From contig OX638352.1 in the NCBI GenBank assembly GCA_951813545.1, forward strand, positions 1,364,001 to 1,428,000: DNA of 64,000 nucleotides, read 5' to 3'. Every line of letters starts with the position of its first letter. The stretch's first letter is position 1. The notes beneath the pieces are model-generated. The model was given only the letters and a program-made list of their open reading frames with translations, had not been told where the DNA came from and did not search any database. Shown here one piece after another: positions 54,440 to 63,826 of the stretch. This stretch comes from an uncultured Poribacteria bacterium. Its GTDB lineage: Bacteria; Poribacteria; WGA-4E; WGA-3G. The position numbers were made by a program, and so were the translations under genes.

Positions 54440-55360
54440 GTGTCCTTTTTAAATATGAAGCCGAATCTTTTCCTACTTTCCTGCTTTGTTTTTTTCTCGT
54501 GCCTCACAATGGCATTTGCACAGGGAACACCGTCAAAAGACACAGCAGAAACTGAACTTGATTTTGAGGCACTTTTAGGAACCATCAAACAGATTGATGT
54601 CCCGCCCAAATCCGGTGAAGGGGTAGTTGTTCATATCTCTGGAGAACCCCCACTCGATATTGATCCTCGTATTGTTACGCTTCGCATCGTTTTCGATTCA
54701 GAAAATACCCGTTTCGATTCACCAGAAAGAACTACTATCCTTACACCCAACACAATGTGGGAGATCGTCCATTACAAAAACAGAAAACCTAACTATTACT
54801 TTAGCACCAAACCCCAATCACATAATGAACACATGGATCCGAGACGATTCCTCACTTGGGGAGACAAAGATTTAGCAACCCATCTAAGAGTAAACGACTT
54901 CCACATCATAGGTCGTGAGGTTTTCAACGGGATACTGTGTTATGTCTTGGAAGCAAAACAGGAAGATAGATCTAAAAAGATTTGGATCGCACCCGAACGA
55001 GGATTCCGACACCTAAAATATGAAAGCCAACGACTCACCCCGGTAGATGCTTTGGATAGCGATATTCCAATGGAGGCTCTCACCATCTTTCGTACGACAA
55101 TCACCTATCAGCAATTTGGAGAGATATGGTTCCCTAAATCTGTTTTTAGTGAATACGCTTGGCTCGATTTCAAGCCAGCGGATCCTATAATTTCCCAACA
55201 GATGCTGGAAATAAAGAACTTCAAATTGAATCACGAACTACCACCAGAAATATTTACTGTTGACCTTCCTGACGATGCTATGATTAAAGTGGATGGAATT
55301 AGTAAGAAATTGTCCAAACAGGAATTTCTCAAACGCTACGGACAACAAAATGATAACTGA
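54440..55360 (+). CDS. Exported LolA/RseB-like protein, copy 1
   Basis: A 306-residue exported protein. I chose the GTG at 54440 (AGGAG 7 nt upstream), which matches the start of its paralog at 56201. A signal peptide (LFLLSCFVFFSCLTMAFA) is followed by a beta-rich fold: VTLRIVFDSENTRFDS, TTILTPNTMWEI, GREVFNGILCYVLEAK, KIWIAPERGFRHLKYE. This resembles LolA/RseB-type lipid-binding cavities, but the assignment is by overall pattern. About 65-70% identical by eye to the 56201 product. It follows the fused sigma gene and is probably co-transcribed. Confidence 0.65.
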   Translation: MSFLNMKPNLFLLSCFVFFSCLTMAFAQGTPSKDTAETELDFEALLGTIKQIDVPPKSGEGVVVHISGEPPLDIDPRIVTLRIVFDSENTRFDSPERTTILTPNTMWEIVHYKNRKPNYYFSTKPQSHNEHMDPRRFLTWGDKDLATHLRVNDFHIIGREVFNGILCYVLEAKQEDRSKKIWIAPERGFRHLKYESQRLTPVDALDSDIPMEALTIFRTTITYQQFGEIWFPKSVFSEYAWLDFKPADPIISQQMLEIKNFKLNHELPPEIFTVDLPDDAMIKVDGISKKLSKQEFLKRYGQQNDN

Positions 55361-55486
55361 AAACTACTTGACTTTGCTGGAGTTGTTTAGTAAAATAACT
55401 GCAGCTCCGATATACACGCAAATTCTGCTATCAAAGTAGAATTTATCTCTGTGCTACATCTGTGCTACATTAAGGAGCGTTTCATC

Positions 55487-56170
55487 ATGTTTAAATCAAA
55501 ATTATTTTGGGGAGGCGTATTGCTTTGCGTGGTGGTCATCTTTGGAGTTCTGGTCCACAGAGCAAATCAGCCGCAAGAAACGATAAAGATTTATAAAACC
55601 GTCGTGCCAGAGCGGAGCGTTGCGTCTCAATCTTTAAACAAACAAAAGGAGCAAACAAACCAAGATATTGATAAAACAGAGGTCGTTTCCACACTTGTAG
55701 ATTCCGACGAGTCGATAAATTCTGGAGATTTCACATCCGAAGATACACAATTTTTTGAAGCGGAAGTGCAGACCGAAGAAAACACTCCATCCGCTGATGT
55801 GGAAACCGAAACCCAGACTGAACCTGAAGAAGAACGGTTCTTTGGATTGACGCTCGCTGAAATTGAAGAAAAAATCCCGGTGCTTGAGGAGGAAATTCGC
55901 ACGAACCTAACTAAGGCGGTGGAGCTCTACACCGAATTGCGAAGTACAGATGGGATGGCACGGAAGTCTCCCGAGATTGCCGCTTGGCGCGACGAGACGT
56001 GGGCAGAGGTAAAACGACTTTTTTACGAAGCATCACGTCAGAAAATTCCGCGCTATGTTTCATATTTGACAGTGACAGGTGGAGATAATCCACTACTCCC
56101 CGGCGGATGGATATCTGAACTGATGGAACCCCTGCCAATGCGGGTTACCTACGGCGGAACATCTCAATAA
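55487..56170 (+). CDS. Membrane protein with the C-terminal domain of the 53101 sigma factor
   Basis: A 227-residue protein. I chose the ATG at 55487 (AAGGAG upstream). One membrane segment (residues about 5-27, LFWGGVLLCVVVIFGVLV) is followed by an acidic linker and then the same domain that ends the fused sigma factor: ERFFGLTLAEIEEKIPVLEEEIRTNL through LLPGGWISELMEPLPM, with high nucleotide similarity. It is therefore a copy of the sigma gene's tail without the sigma part. The domain family is not one I recognise. It sits between the two LolA/RseB-like genes. Confidence 0.75.
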   Translation: MFKSKLFWGGVLLCVVVIFGVLVHRANQPQETIKIYKTVVPERSVASQSLNKQKEQTNQDIDKTEVVSTLVDSDESINSGDFTSEDTQFFEAEVQTEENTPSADVETETQTEPEEERFFGLTLAEIEEKIPVLEEEIRTNLTKAVELYTELRSTDGMARKSPEIAAWRDETWAEVKRLFYEASRQKIPRYVSYLTVTGGDNPLLPGGWISELMEPLPMRVTYGGTSQ

Positions 56171-56200
56171 ACCTACTTAAGAGAAATTAGGAGCAAAACG

Positions 56201-57139
56201 ATGTTCGTTTTACATACCAAGTCGAATCGTTTCCTACTTTTCTGCTTTGTTTTTCTCGCGTGTTTCACAACAGCATTCGCACAGAAAACACCCTCGCAAG
56301 ACACAGCAGAAGAGGCACTTGATTTTGAGGCACTTTTAGCAGCTATCAAACATCACGATGCACTGCTTAAATCCGGTGAAGGTGAAGTGGTTTATACCCA
56401 TGGACAACCTCCTTTCGATAGTGATACAAGGATTTTTATGGGGCACATTGCTTTCGACTCAGAAAATACTCGTTTCGATTCACCGAGAACAACTACAATC
56501 CTTACACCAACTACAATGTGGGAGATTGATCCTGAGGTCAAAAGCGTGCCTAAGTACTACTTTAGCACAGAACCTCGATTAATTCGTGAGGGTGTGGATC
56601 CGAGGCGATGGCTCACCTTGTGGCACGAAGATTTAGCAACCTATCTTAAGAGCGAGAACTTTCAGATTACAGGACGCGAGTTTATCAACGGGACGCTATG
56701 TTACGTCTTGGAAGCAAAACGGGAAAAGAAGTCTGAAAAGATTTGGATCGCACCGGAGCGAGGGTTTCGATACCTCAAACATGAAAGCCAATTTCCACGT
56801 CCCGTAGATGCTCTGGATAGCGATATTCCGATGGAGGCACTCACTATTGATCGCACAACAATCTCCTATCAGCAACTTGGAGAGATATGGTTCCCTAAAG
56901 CCGTCCTTAATGAATACGCTTGGCTCGACTTTCAAGCGACGTACCCTATAATTTCCCGACAGACGCTGGAGGTAAAGGACTTCAAGGTGAATCACACCAT
57001 ACAGCCAGCGACATTCACTGTTGACCTTCCTGATGGTGCAATGGTTCGGGTGAACCGTCAGACATTGTCCAAGGAGGAGTTTCTCAAACAATACAGAGAA
57101 CTACTCTCGCGACCTACAAACTCCATCAAGGATCAATGA
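56201..57139 (+). CDS. Exported LolA/RseB-like protein, copy 2
   Basis: A 312-residue paralog of the 54440 protein with the same signal peptide (FLLFCFVFLACFTTAFA), TTILTPTTMWEID, WIAPERGFRYLKHE and SDIPMEALTIDRTTI. An AGGAG ribosome site precedes the ATG by 8 nt. The repeated gene order, domain then LolA/RseB-like, twice in a row, shows that the pair was duplicated as a unit. The fold and function are inferred. Confidence 0.65.
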   Translation: MFVLHTKSNRFLLFCFVFLACFTTAFAQKTPSQDTAEEALDFEALLAAIKHHDALLKSGEGEVVYTHGQPPFDSDTRIFMGHIAFDSENTRFDSPRTTTILTPTTMWEIDPEVKSVPKYYFSTEPRLIREGVDPRRWLTLWHEDLATYLKSENFQITGREFINGTLCYVLEAKREKKSEKIWIAPERGFRYLKHESQFPRPVDALDSDIPMEALTIDRTTISYQQLGEIWFPKAVLNEYAWLDFQATYPIISRQTLEVKDFKVNHTIQPATFTVDLPDGAMVRVNRQTLSKEEFLKQYRELLSRPTNSIKDQ

Positions 57140-57183
57140 CTCATTCAACCAAGCAGCTATAATAGCGTCCTACAAGTTAAAAA

Positions 57184-59877
57184 ATGCGAAAAATTTTCTT
57201 CTGTGTCTTCCTCATCCTGCTGCTCAACAGCGCGTATTTGTTTAGCTTCGGTGAACCGACGCTCTTTTACATTTTCAATGTCTTGCTCCACGTTGGACTC
57301 GGTGTTCTTCTAATAATTCCGTTCAGTATCTACGTCTACCGACAATTGAAGCGAATTTCAAGACTCGGACAAGTAGGGAGTATTGGAGTAGTTATTGGGA
57401 TCATCAGTGGTGTCTATCTGATGGTTGTCGGTGCAACAACCCCGTATCATTGGCTGCTCATCACGCACATCGTTAGTGTGAGCGTGGGTAGCTTCCTTTT
57501 CTGCATTTACCTACTGAGAAGTGCTGAACTGCTTACGCCACTGTTGCGGAAAATAACCGTCGGTGTGTTAGTTGCTGTTGTCCTTTTACCGATAGGCGCG
57601 AAACTTACACAACACTATCTACCGAACGAAACCTACCTCGTTGAAAACCCGGCACTCCCTCCAACGAGTATGTACGAGGAAGGCGGTGGCACGACCGGTC
57701 ATTTCTTTCCGGCATCCGTCGAAACAGAGACGGGTGCGCTGATTCCAACCGATTTCTTTCTCACATCGGAGACCTGCGCCACCAAGGGATGCCATCCAGA
57801 CATCTATCGGCAGTGGAACGAATCCGCTCATCACTTTTCCTCCTTCAACAACCAGTGGTATCGTAAATCAATCATCTATATGCAGGAGGTCAACGGCATT
57901 CAACCCTCTAAGTGGTGCGGCGGGTGCCACGATCCAGCGATTCTACTTAACGGCGTGATGGACAGACCCATCCGTGAAAACCTCCATACTCCGGCCGCGC
58001 AGGCAGGACTCGCCTGCACGGCGTGCCACTCTATCGAAAAAGTCAAAGACACGATGGGTAACAGTGGGTACGTGATTAAATATCCCCCACTGCACGACAT
58101 TGCTGCCAGTGATAATCCTATTATCCGCAACCTGCACAACTATCTCATCCGGCTTGACCCAGAACCACACAAAAAGAGTTTCCTCAAACCCTTCCATCGT
58201 CAAAACACCGCCGAATTCTGCTCAACCTGCCATAAAGTGCATCTCGATGAACCGGTCAACAACTTTCGATGGATACGAGGCTTCAACGATTACGACCAAT
58301 GGCAGAAAAGCGGTGTCTCTCACCAAGGAGCATTGTCCTTCTACTATCCAGAAACGGCGAAGAAGTGTGTCGATTGTCACATGCCACTTGTTGCTTCCAC
58401 AGATGCAGGAAATATCAATGGCAAGGTTCACAACCACCGCTTTCCCGCTGCAAACACAGCACTGCCGTTTGTGAATCAGCATCCAGAGCAACTCAAAATT
58501 GTAACAGATTTCTTGCAGGATGAAGTGGTAACGTTGGATCTCTTCAAAGACGGCAGACCGATTCCAAGTGGTGGAACTGAAATCGCACGAGGTGAAGACA
58601 CGCGGATTGATGTCGTCGTCCGCACGCGGGGTGTTGGACACCGTTTCCCCACTGGCACGATTGATGCTTTTGATATCTGGCTGGAGGTGAAGGCTACCGA
58701 TGAAAACGGAAAGGTTGTCTTCTGGAACGGCAGAATCGCTGCCCCCAATGGAAACGGACCGGTCGATCCGAGCGCGCACTTTTACCGCGGCTATATGCTT
58801 GATGCGCACGGAAATCTGATTAATAAACGAAACGCTTGGGCAATGCGAACTATCCTCTATTCAAACACAATCCCACCGGGTGCCGCCGATACCGTCCGCT
58901 ACCGACTCGAAATCCCATCTGATTGTGGGGATCTTCTCACATTGGAAGCGAAACTCAATTACCGCAAATTCAATTGGTGGCACACACAATGGGCTTACGC
59001 CGGTGTGCGCGACCCAGAGGACACAGATTTTCAGATAGATAAAGGCTACGATGACGGCAATTGGGTCTGGACGGGTGATACCTCGGATGTCGCTGGGAAA
59101 ATTAAAGCAATCCCAAACCTACCAATTATCGAAATGGCATCCGCCAAAACAACTTTAAAAGTAGTAGGCACAGTCCCTGTGCCGTCAACTGAAGTAATAG
59201 ACACAGAGACTTTATTGTCGAAACCCGAAAATGCTCGTGAACGGTGGAACGACTACGGTATTGGGCTTCTCCTGCAAGGCGACCTGAAGGCTGCAGAGAC
59301 TGCCTTCTTGAAGGTAACCAAGATAGAGCCAACATATCTCGATGGGTGGGTGAACGTAGCAAGAGTCCGAATTGAGGAAGGAGATATGCCAGGGGCAGAA
59401 GCAATGCTCGAAAAGGCATTTGAAATCCAGAAGACGCTACCACCTGAAAACCCGCATCGTGCCAAAGTTCACTATTTTTATGCCCTCGTTCAAGAAACAG
59501 GCGGGAATTATGATACAGCGATTGAGCATCTCCAGCACGCCGCCGCTCAATTCCCACGCGACACACGTGTTCGGAATAAACTTGGACGGATGCACTTCCT
59601 AAAACGCAACTACGAAACCGCGCTGGCTGAATTTCAGAAGACGCTCACTGTGGATCCAGAAGATCTGGACGCACATTACAACATGATGCGCTGTTACCGT
59701 GCGCTCAAGAATCCATCGCTCGCCGCCCAATCACAAAAACTTTACCTACGCTTCAAGGCGGACGAATCCGTCGATGCAATCACCGGTATCCCCCGCCGTG
59801 CAGACCCCGACGTCAATCGCGAACGTCAACGGATTCATGAACACACCAATAGTTATGAACCATTATCCAACCCGTGA
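57184..59877 (+). CDS. Multiheme cytochrome c with membrane anchor and TPR domain
   Basis: An 897-residue electron-transfer protein. Four N-terminal membrane segments (residues 1-145) lead to a heme domain. Five heme sites are seen: an unusual CX4CH (CATKGCH, near residue 200) and four CxxCH (CGGCH, CTACH, CSTCH, CVDCH) at about residues 240-400. The pattern CATKGCHPDIYRQWNES resembles the start of cytochrome c554-type proteins. A middle beta domain contains TRGVGHRFPTGTID. The C-terminal about 210 residues are TPR repeats (ALLQGDLKAAETAFLKV, NYETALAEFQKTLTVDPED). A respiratory role with partner-protein docking through the TPRs is inferred. Confidence 0.88.
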   Translation: MRKIFFCVFLILLLNSAYLFSFGEPTLFYIFNVLLHVGLGVLLIIPFSIYVYRQLKRISRLGQVGSIGVVIGIISGVYLMVVGATTPYHWLLITHIVSVSVGSFLFCIYLLRSAELLTPLLRKITVGVLVAVVLLPIGAKLTQHYLPNETYLVENPALPPTSMYEEGGGTTGHFFPASVETETGALIPTDFFLTSETCATKGCHPDIYRQWNESAHHFSSFNNQWYRKSIIYMQEVNGIQPSKWCGGCHDPAILLNGVMDRPIRENLHTPAAQAGLACTACHSIEKVKDTMGNSGYVIKYPPLHDIAASDNPIIRNLHNYLIRLDPEPHKKSFLKPFHRQNTAEFCSTCHKVHLDEPVNNFRWIRGFNDYDQWQKSGVSHQGALSFYYPETAKKCVDCHMPLVASTDAGNINGKVHNHRFPAANTALPFVNQHPEQLKIVTDFLQDEVVTLDLFKDGRPIPSGGTEIARGEDTRIDVVVRTRGVGHRFPTGTIDAFDIWLEVKATDENGKVVFWNGRIAAPNGNGPVDPSAHFYRGYMLDAHGNLINKRNAWAMRTILYSNTIPPGAADTVRYRLEIPSDCGDLLTLEAKLNYRKFNWWHTQWAYAGVRDPEDTDFQIDKGYDDGNWVWTGDTSDVAGKIKAIPNLPIIEMASAKTTLKVVGTVPVPSTEVIDTETLLSKPENARERWNDYGIGLLLQGDLKAAETAFLKVTKIEPTYLDGWVNVARVRIEEGDMPGAEAMLEKAFEIQKTLPPENPHRAKVHYFYALVQETGGNYDTAIEHLQHAAAQFPRDTRVRNKLGRMHFLKRNYETALAEFQKTLTVDPEDLDAHYNMMRCYRALKNPSLAAQSQKLYLRFKADESVDAITGIPRRADPDVNRERQRIHEHTNSYEPLSNP

Positions 59878-59972
59878 ACACCAGTATGCCGTTTCTTACA
59901 AAGCATTCGGAAACTTTTCGGATTTCGTTGTTGCCAAGCGGTCTTGTGCCTTCCATCTAATAACATATCCAT

Positions 59973-60419
59973 TTAGCCTAACCACGACTGCATCGCTTCT
60001 TGTCTGACGTTTTCGGCTTCTGTCAAGACAGCGTCTAATCCGCCAAATGGAACTGAATACCAACGCAACAACTGCTTGAACCTCGCAACGATATCTTCAA
60101 TAAAGTCTGCTGGCACCTGTGCTTGTAAAAACAATAAGCCCTCATGCAGGGTGTCTATATCAAAAATACTCACCGGTTCATCCATGCGTTCAAGACTGTC
60201 TAAATCAATAGCATCGTGGATTAGACCTGCTGCGGTATATGTGAAACCCGTATAGATTTCGTGTTGCTCCGGTGTCATTATATCTTCCGTGGTATCGTCA
60301 GAACGTGCTTCGTCTAAGACTTCCGAATCTATACCGATGGATGCCGCCCAAACGTACATCTGTTCGGTGATCTGTTCTTCAAGAGAAAACAAATCACGCG
60401 ATAATTCTGTCCCTGGCAC
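59973..60419 (-). CDS. Hypothetical acidic protein, 148 aa
   Basis: A small acidic helical protein I do not recognise. I chose the GTG at 60419: AAGGAGG lies at 60426-60432, a perfect ribosome site with normal spacing. The longer frame to 60569 has none. The protein starts PGTELSRDLFSLEEQITEQMYVW and ends VRQEAMQSWLG. It has no signal peptide or membrane segment. It converges with the multiheme cytochrome gene. Its family is unknown. Confidence 0.7.
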   Translation of the reverse strand: MPGTELSRDLFSLEEQITEQMYVWAASIGIDSEVLDEARSDDTTEDIMTPEQHEIYTGFTYTAAGLIHDAIDLDSLERMDEPVSIFDIDTLHEGLLFLQAQVPADFIEDIVARFKQLLRWYSVPFGGLDAVLTEAENVRQEAMQSWLG

Positions 60420-60779
60420 AGTTTTCCTCCTTGCTTTATCCGCGCGAAGCCCCTGATGTTTCTCAAGGATACCAATAATAACACAAAAACAACGGATATC
60501 AAATTTATTTTCAGCATCATTAAGAATACCATAAAAAATGGCGGAAGCCAAATTCTTTGGGATCTTCAACTTTGAAAGCGATGTCCTCCGAAGGGCATTT
60601 AGTTTTCCCGATTCACTTTATAGATGCGCATATTTCCTCTGTAGGAGCGAGTGTTTTGCTTGGGTGTTTTTGAGGATTTCACCATGCTCGCGATATTGGA
60701 AAAAAACGTTAACATCTATAAACGAAAACCAAAGTCAAAACCGAAAATTAAATCGCCCTGGATGACCTCTCAAAGGCAT
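60420..60779. other. Intergenic region with one repeat copy
   Basis: It contains a TGTAGGAGCG...GTGTTTTGCTTGGGTGTTT copy at about 60641-60675 (relatives at 38567 and 47842) and a purine-rich stretch of CGAAAACC-like pieces (60720-60750). No gene is seen. Confidence 0.4.
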
Positions 60780-60808
60780 TTGACAACGTTCCAACAATAT
60801 GCTATACT
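60780..60808 (+). promoter_or_regulatory. Near-perfect sigma-70 promoter of the antitoxin gene
   Basis: TTGACA at 60780-60785 and TATACT at 60803-60808 are separated by 17 bp. Transcription would start near 60815, 40 bp before the antitoxin ATG. Confidence 0.8.
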
Positions 60809-60855
60809 AACATAGGAAATCCAGAAACCCAACAGACTTGGATAGGAGAACATTT

Positions 60856-61062
60856 ATGCTTAATATCAATCCGCAATATCTTGTCAACCATAAAGGTGAA
60901 AAAACCGCTGCTGTCCTGTCGATGCCGGAGTATCGCCTCCTCATGCAGCACCTTGAAGATTTAGAGGACATTTTAGACATGGATACTGCAGCAAAAGGCG
61001 AAACCCACTTTCGGGACTATCGTGAGATTCAAGCCGAGTTGAAAAAAGAAGGCAAACTTTGA
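60856..61062 (+). CDS. Phd/RelB-type antitoxin
   Basis: A 68-residue antitoxin. The ATG at 60856 (AGGAG upstream) gives LNINPQYLVNHKGEKTAAVLSMPEYRLLMQHLEDLEDILD, the Phd/YefM-like pattern: a short strand, a VLS-x-x-EY/W helix, then an acidic toxin-binding tail (AELKKEGKL). The next gene, a RelE/ParE toxin, overlaps its stop by 4 bases but is interrupted. The antitoxin frame is intact and has a strong promoter. Confidence 0.88.
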   Translation: MLNINPQYLVNHKGEKTAAVLSMPEYRLLMQHLEDLEDILDMDTAAKGETHFRDYREIQAELKKEGKL

Positions 61063-61334
61063 ACTCACCAACGCTTTACACCATCCGTTTAGAACGTCAA
61101 GCAGAACGAGAATTACGGAAATTTCCCAGAGACGTTGTCCAACGTATTAATACCGCCCTTGAGAGATTGATCCATGAACCTCGACCTCAAGGCGTTGTTA
61201 AACTAACAGGATAGACAGGTTCAAAGTGGCGAATGCGGGTCGGGGCGTACCGAATTCTTTATGAAATAAATGATCAGCACGCCCATGTTAATGTTTATCG
61301 AATCAAACATCGTAGGAATGCCTATGATCGATAG
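61059..61334 (+). pseudogene. RelE/ParE-type toxin interrupted by in-frame UAG
   Basis: Reading from a TTG at 61059, which overlaps the antitoxin stop, gives a RelE/ParE protein: YTIRLERQAERELRKFPRDVV, then a TAG at 61212-61214 (codon 52 of 91), then TGSKWRMRVGAYRILYEIND to the stop at 61332-61334. RVGAYRILYEI is the toxin core. Both halves are in the same phase and clearly belong together. The stop falls after KLTG, so a TGG or similar codon became TAG, or a base was miscalled. The toxin is probably inactive, leaving an orphan antitoxin. Confidence 0.82.
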
Positions 61335-61419
61335 AAGAGTCTTGTAGGAAAGAAGTCATATTGTTATAATCACACAGTGAAAAAAACGAAATTCAGAGAC
61401 CTGTTTATGGAGACAAAGG

Positions 61420-62832
61420 TTGAACGCAGATATAGATAAAACCCTCCTGCGACAATTGCCTGCCATCGAAAAACTCCTGAATACTCAGGAGATGACTGAC
61501 TTACAAGATACCTACGCGCGTCCACTTGTGACGGAAGCACTGCGCGCTGTTGTCGCCGATATCCGAGCCGATATTCTGACCGGAAACCAAACACAACTAC
61601 CAGAACACTCGGAATACGCCGAACGAACGCGCCAGAAAATTGAAGCAAAAATAGGGACCCGCATGCGTCCTGTTGTCAATGCAACAGGCACGGTTACACA
61701 TACCAACTTAGGCAGATCATTGTTAAGCACCGCCGCGTGTGAAGCAATCCAGCAAGCCGCGCAAAACTATGTCAACCTCGAATACGACATCGCAACAGGT
61801 GAACGAGGACATCGGGATAGGATCACCGAACCGCTTCTGCAGCAGCTGACAGGCTGCGAGGCATCTACAGTCGTTAATAACAACGCCGCAGCGGTTTTGC
61901 TCGCACTTCAGACCATGGCACGCGGCAAAGAGGTCATCGTCTCACGCGGAGAACTCATCGAAATCGGTGGCGCATTCCGAGTCCCTGACGTAATGGCAGC
62001 AAGCGGGGCAATACTCCGCGAGGTAGGCACCACCAATCGAACCCATCTCCGAGATTACGCCGAGGCTATCAATGAAAACACTGGGTTGTTGCTCAAGGTA
62101 CATCCGAGCAATTATAAAATCCTTGGCTTCACTTCAACGCCTTCGATGGAAGAATTGACAGAACTCGGTGCCCAGCACGGTATCCCTACAATGGAGGATC
62201 TCGGAAGCGGTGCACTCGTTGATATGACCTTATACGGGCTTCCGCATGAACCACTTGTCGGAGAACGTATCACCAGTGGTGTTGATATTGTCACTTTCAG
62301 CGGCGATAAACTGCTCGGCGGACCACAGGCAGGAATCATCGTGGGTAAAGCAGAATGGATCGAAAAGATGCGTAAAAATCCGATGATGCGCGCACTTCGG
62401 GTCGATAAACTTATCATTGCCGGTTTGTCAGCGACACTACAACTCTATCTCACCGACAGCACCACTATGGCGGAACAGTTTCCAATGCTCAATCGCTATA
62501 CGCGATCGATAGAAATACTCCATGTCCTTGCAAAAGAACTTAAGGTGCAACTGGAAACGCTCTTCGGGGAAAAGGTTGACATTAAGGTTTCGGAAACCTA
62601 CGGACAAATCGGGAGCGGTGCACTGCCCGTTGAGACACTGCCGAGCGTCGCCCTCGTTCTTGAACCTTCCGAGATTTCCGCTGAAATGCTTGCCGTGCAG
62701 TTCCGTAATGCTACGATTCCCGTCATCGGCAGAATCAAGGACGGTCTTTTTTGGCTGGATCTGCGGACGGTTTATGAGAGAGAACAGGCTTGGATCATCG
62801 AAACCGCTACACAAGTCGCAGAAGGTTCATGA
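61420..62832 (+). CDS. selA: L-seryl-tRNA(Sec) selenium transferase SelA
   Basis: SelA converts Ser-tRNA(Sec) to Sec-tRNA(Sec). The 470 residues start from a TTG at 61420 and open with LLRQLPAIEKLLNT, typical of SelA. RPVVNATGTVTHTNLGRS, ECEA-type VVNNNAAAVLLAL, SRGELIEIGGAFRVPDVM and the PLP-lysine motif TFSGDKLLGGPQAG are conserved across the family. It supports real selenocysteine use in this genome, consistent with the UGA gene at 19782. selB, selC and selD are not in the window; instead a SUMF1 lipoprotein gene follows, overlapping by the ATGA motif. Confidence 0.95.
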   Translation: MNADIDKTLLRQLPAIEKLLNTQEMTDLQDTYARPLVTEALRAVVADIRADILTGNQTQLPEHSEYAERTRQKIEAKIGTRMRPVVNATGTVTHTNLGRSLLSTAACEAIQQAAQNYVNLEYDIATGERGHRDRITEPLLQQLTGCEASTVVNNNAAAVLLALQTMARGKEVIVSRGELIEIGGAFRVPDVMAASGAILREVGTTNRTHLRDYAEAINENTGLLLKVHPSNYKILGFTSTPSMEELTELGAQHGIPTMEDLGSGALVDMTLYGLPHEPLVGERITSGVDIVTFSGDKLLGGPQAGIIVGKAEWIEKMRKNPMMRALRVDKLIIAGLSATLQLYLTDSTTMAEQFPMLNRYTRSIEILHVLAKELKVQLETLFGEKVDIKVSETYGQIGSGALPVETLPSVALVLEPSEISAEMLAVQFRNATIPVIGRIKDGLFWLDLRTVYEREQAWIIETATQVAEGS

Positions 62833-63638
62833 GGATTGCAGGAATCTTTCTCATCACCATCATCACTATTAGTGTTTACGGTTGCGGGCAAAGCGAGGAC
62901 GGATCATCTACCACCACTGAAAACGCAACAGAAATCGTTTCTGAGATCGATGGTGCCACAATGGTGCTGATTCCTGCAGGGACGCTTCAGATGGGCTCCA
63001 CCATCGGGGACAGCGACGAACAACCCGTGCATACCGTTACTCTTGACGCATTTTATATGGATATGTATGAGGTAACCAATGCCCGCTATCAGAAGTTCGT
63101 TCAAAGCACAGGCTACCCTCAGCCGCCACTGTCGCACAACCCGAAATTCAATGCACCTGATGCCCCCGTCGTTCATGTGAAGTGGCGCGACGCTGCTGCG
63201 TATGCAGCGTGGGCAAATAAACGTTTACCGACCGAAGCAGAGTGGGAATACGCCGCACGTGGAAATCTTACTGGTAAACGATACCCGAACGGTGATATAA
63301 TAACATATACAGATGCCAATTTTGGAGGTACGGGTGGAACGGACAGATGGAAGTGGACCGCACCCGTTGGCAGCTTCCCACCCAACGGTTATAATCTATA
63401 TGATATGGCAGGTAATGTGTGGGAATGGTGTTTTGACGAATACAACGGTGAATTCTATAGTATGAGTCCACAGAATAACCCGCGCTTCGGCAGAGAAATT
63501 GCGCCGGATAACGAAAACTTCCGTATCTTACGCGGTGGGGGATGGGGCGCGAGTCCCGAAGACCTTCGAGTCGCAGACCGGTGGTACCACCTCTCATCTG
63601 GCAGTACAATCGGATTCCGATGCGTCAAAGATTTTTAA
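62829..63638 (+). CDS. SUMF1-domain (FGE-like) lipoprotein
   Basis: A 269-residue lipoprotein. The ATG at 62829 overlaps the selA stop (ATGA), so translation is coupled. The lipobox is VYGC (Cys at about residue 19). The rest is one SUMF1 domain: MVLIPAGTLQMGST, FYMDMYEVTNARYQKF, RLPTEAEWEYAARG, NVWEWCFDEY and GFRCVKDF at the end. The catalytic Cys pair of FGE is absent at the RGGGWGASPEDLR loop, so it is probably a binding-only SUMF1 protein. It is the second such protein in the window after 36279-38306. Confidence 0.88.
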   Translation: MRIAGIFLITIITISVYGCGQSEDGSSTTTENATEIVSEIDGATMVLIPAGTLQMGSTIGDSDEQPVHTVTLDAFYMDMYEVTNARYQKFVQSTGYPQPPLSHNPKFNAPDAPVVHVKWRDAAAYAAWANKRLPTEAEWEYAARGNLTGKRYPNGDIITYTDANFGGTGGTDRWKWTAPVGSFPPNGYNLYDMAGNVWEWCFDEYNGEFYSMSPQNNPRFGREIAPDNENFRILRGGGWGASPEDLRVADRWYHLSSGSTIGFRCVKDF

Positions 63639-63826
63639 TTTGGCGCAAGCGTCCGATAAGGGATCTCGGGAGTATTCACGCGTATTTTCGTAACCCGCAC
63701 TGCTGCCGTTGTTGCAGTGCTGCGTTTCTTAACTCTCTTTTTGAGCCTGTTAAACACAATTTCTTGTTCAGTTTACCTCCCCGGCGTACGCCAAGAGATA
63801 ACGGTGGGGCGCGAGTCCCGTCGTAA

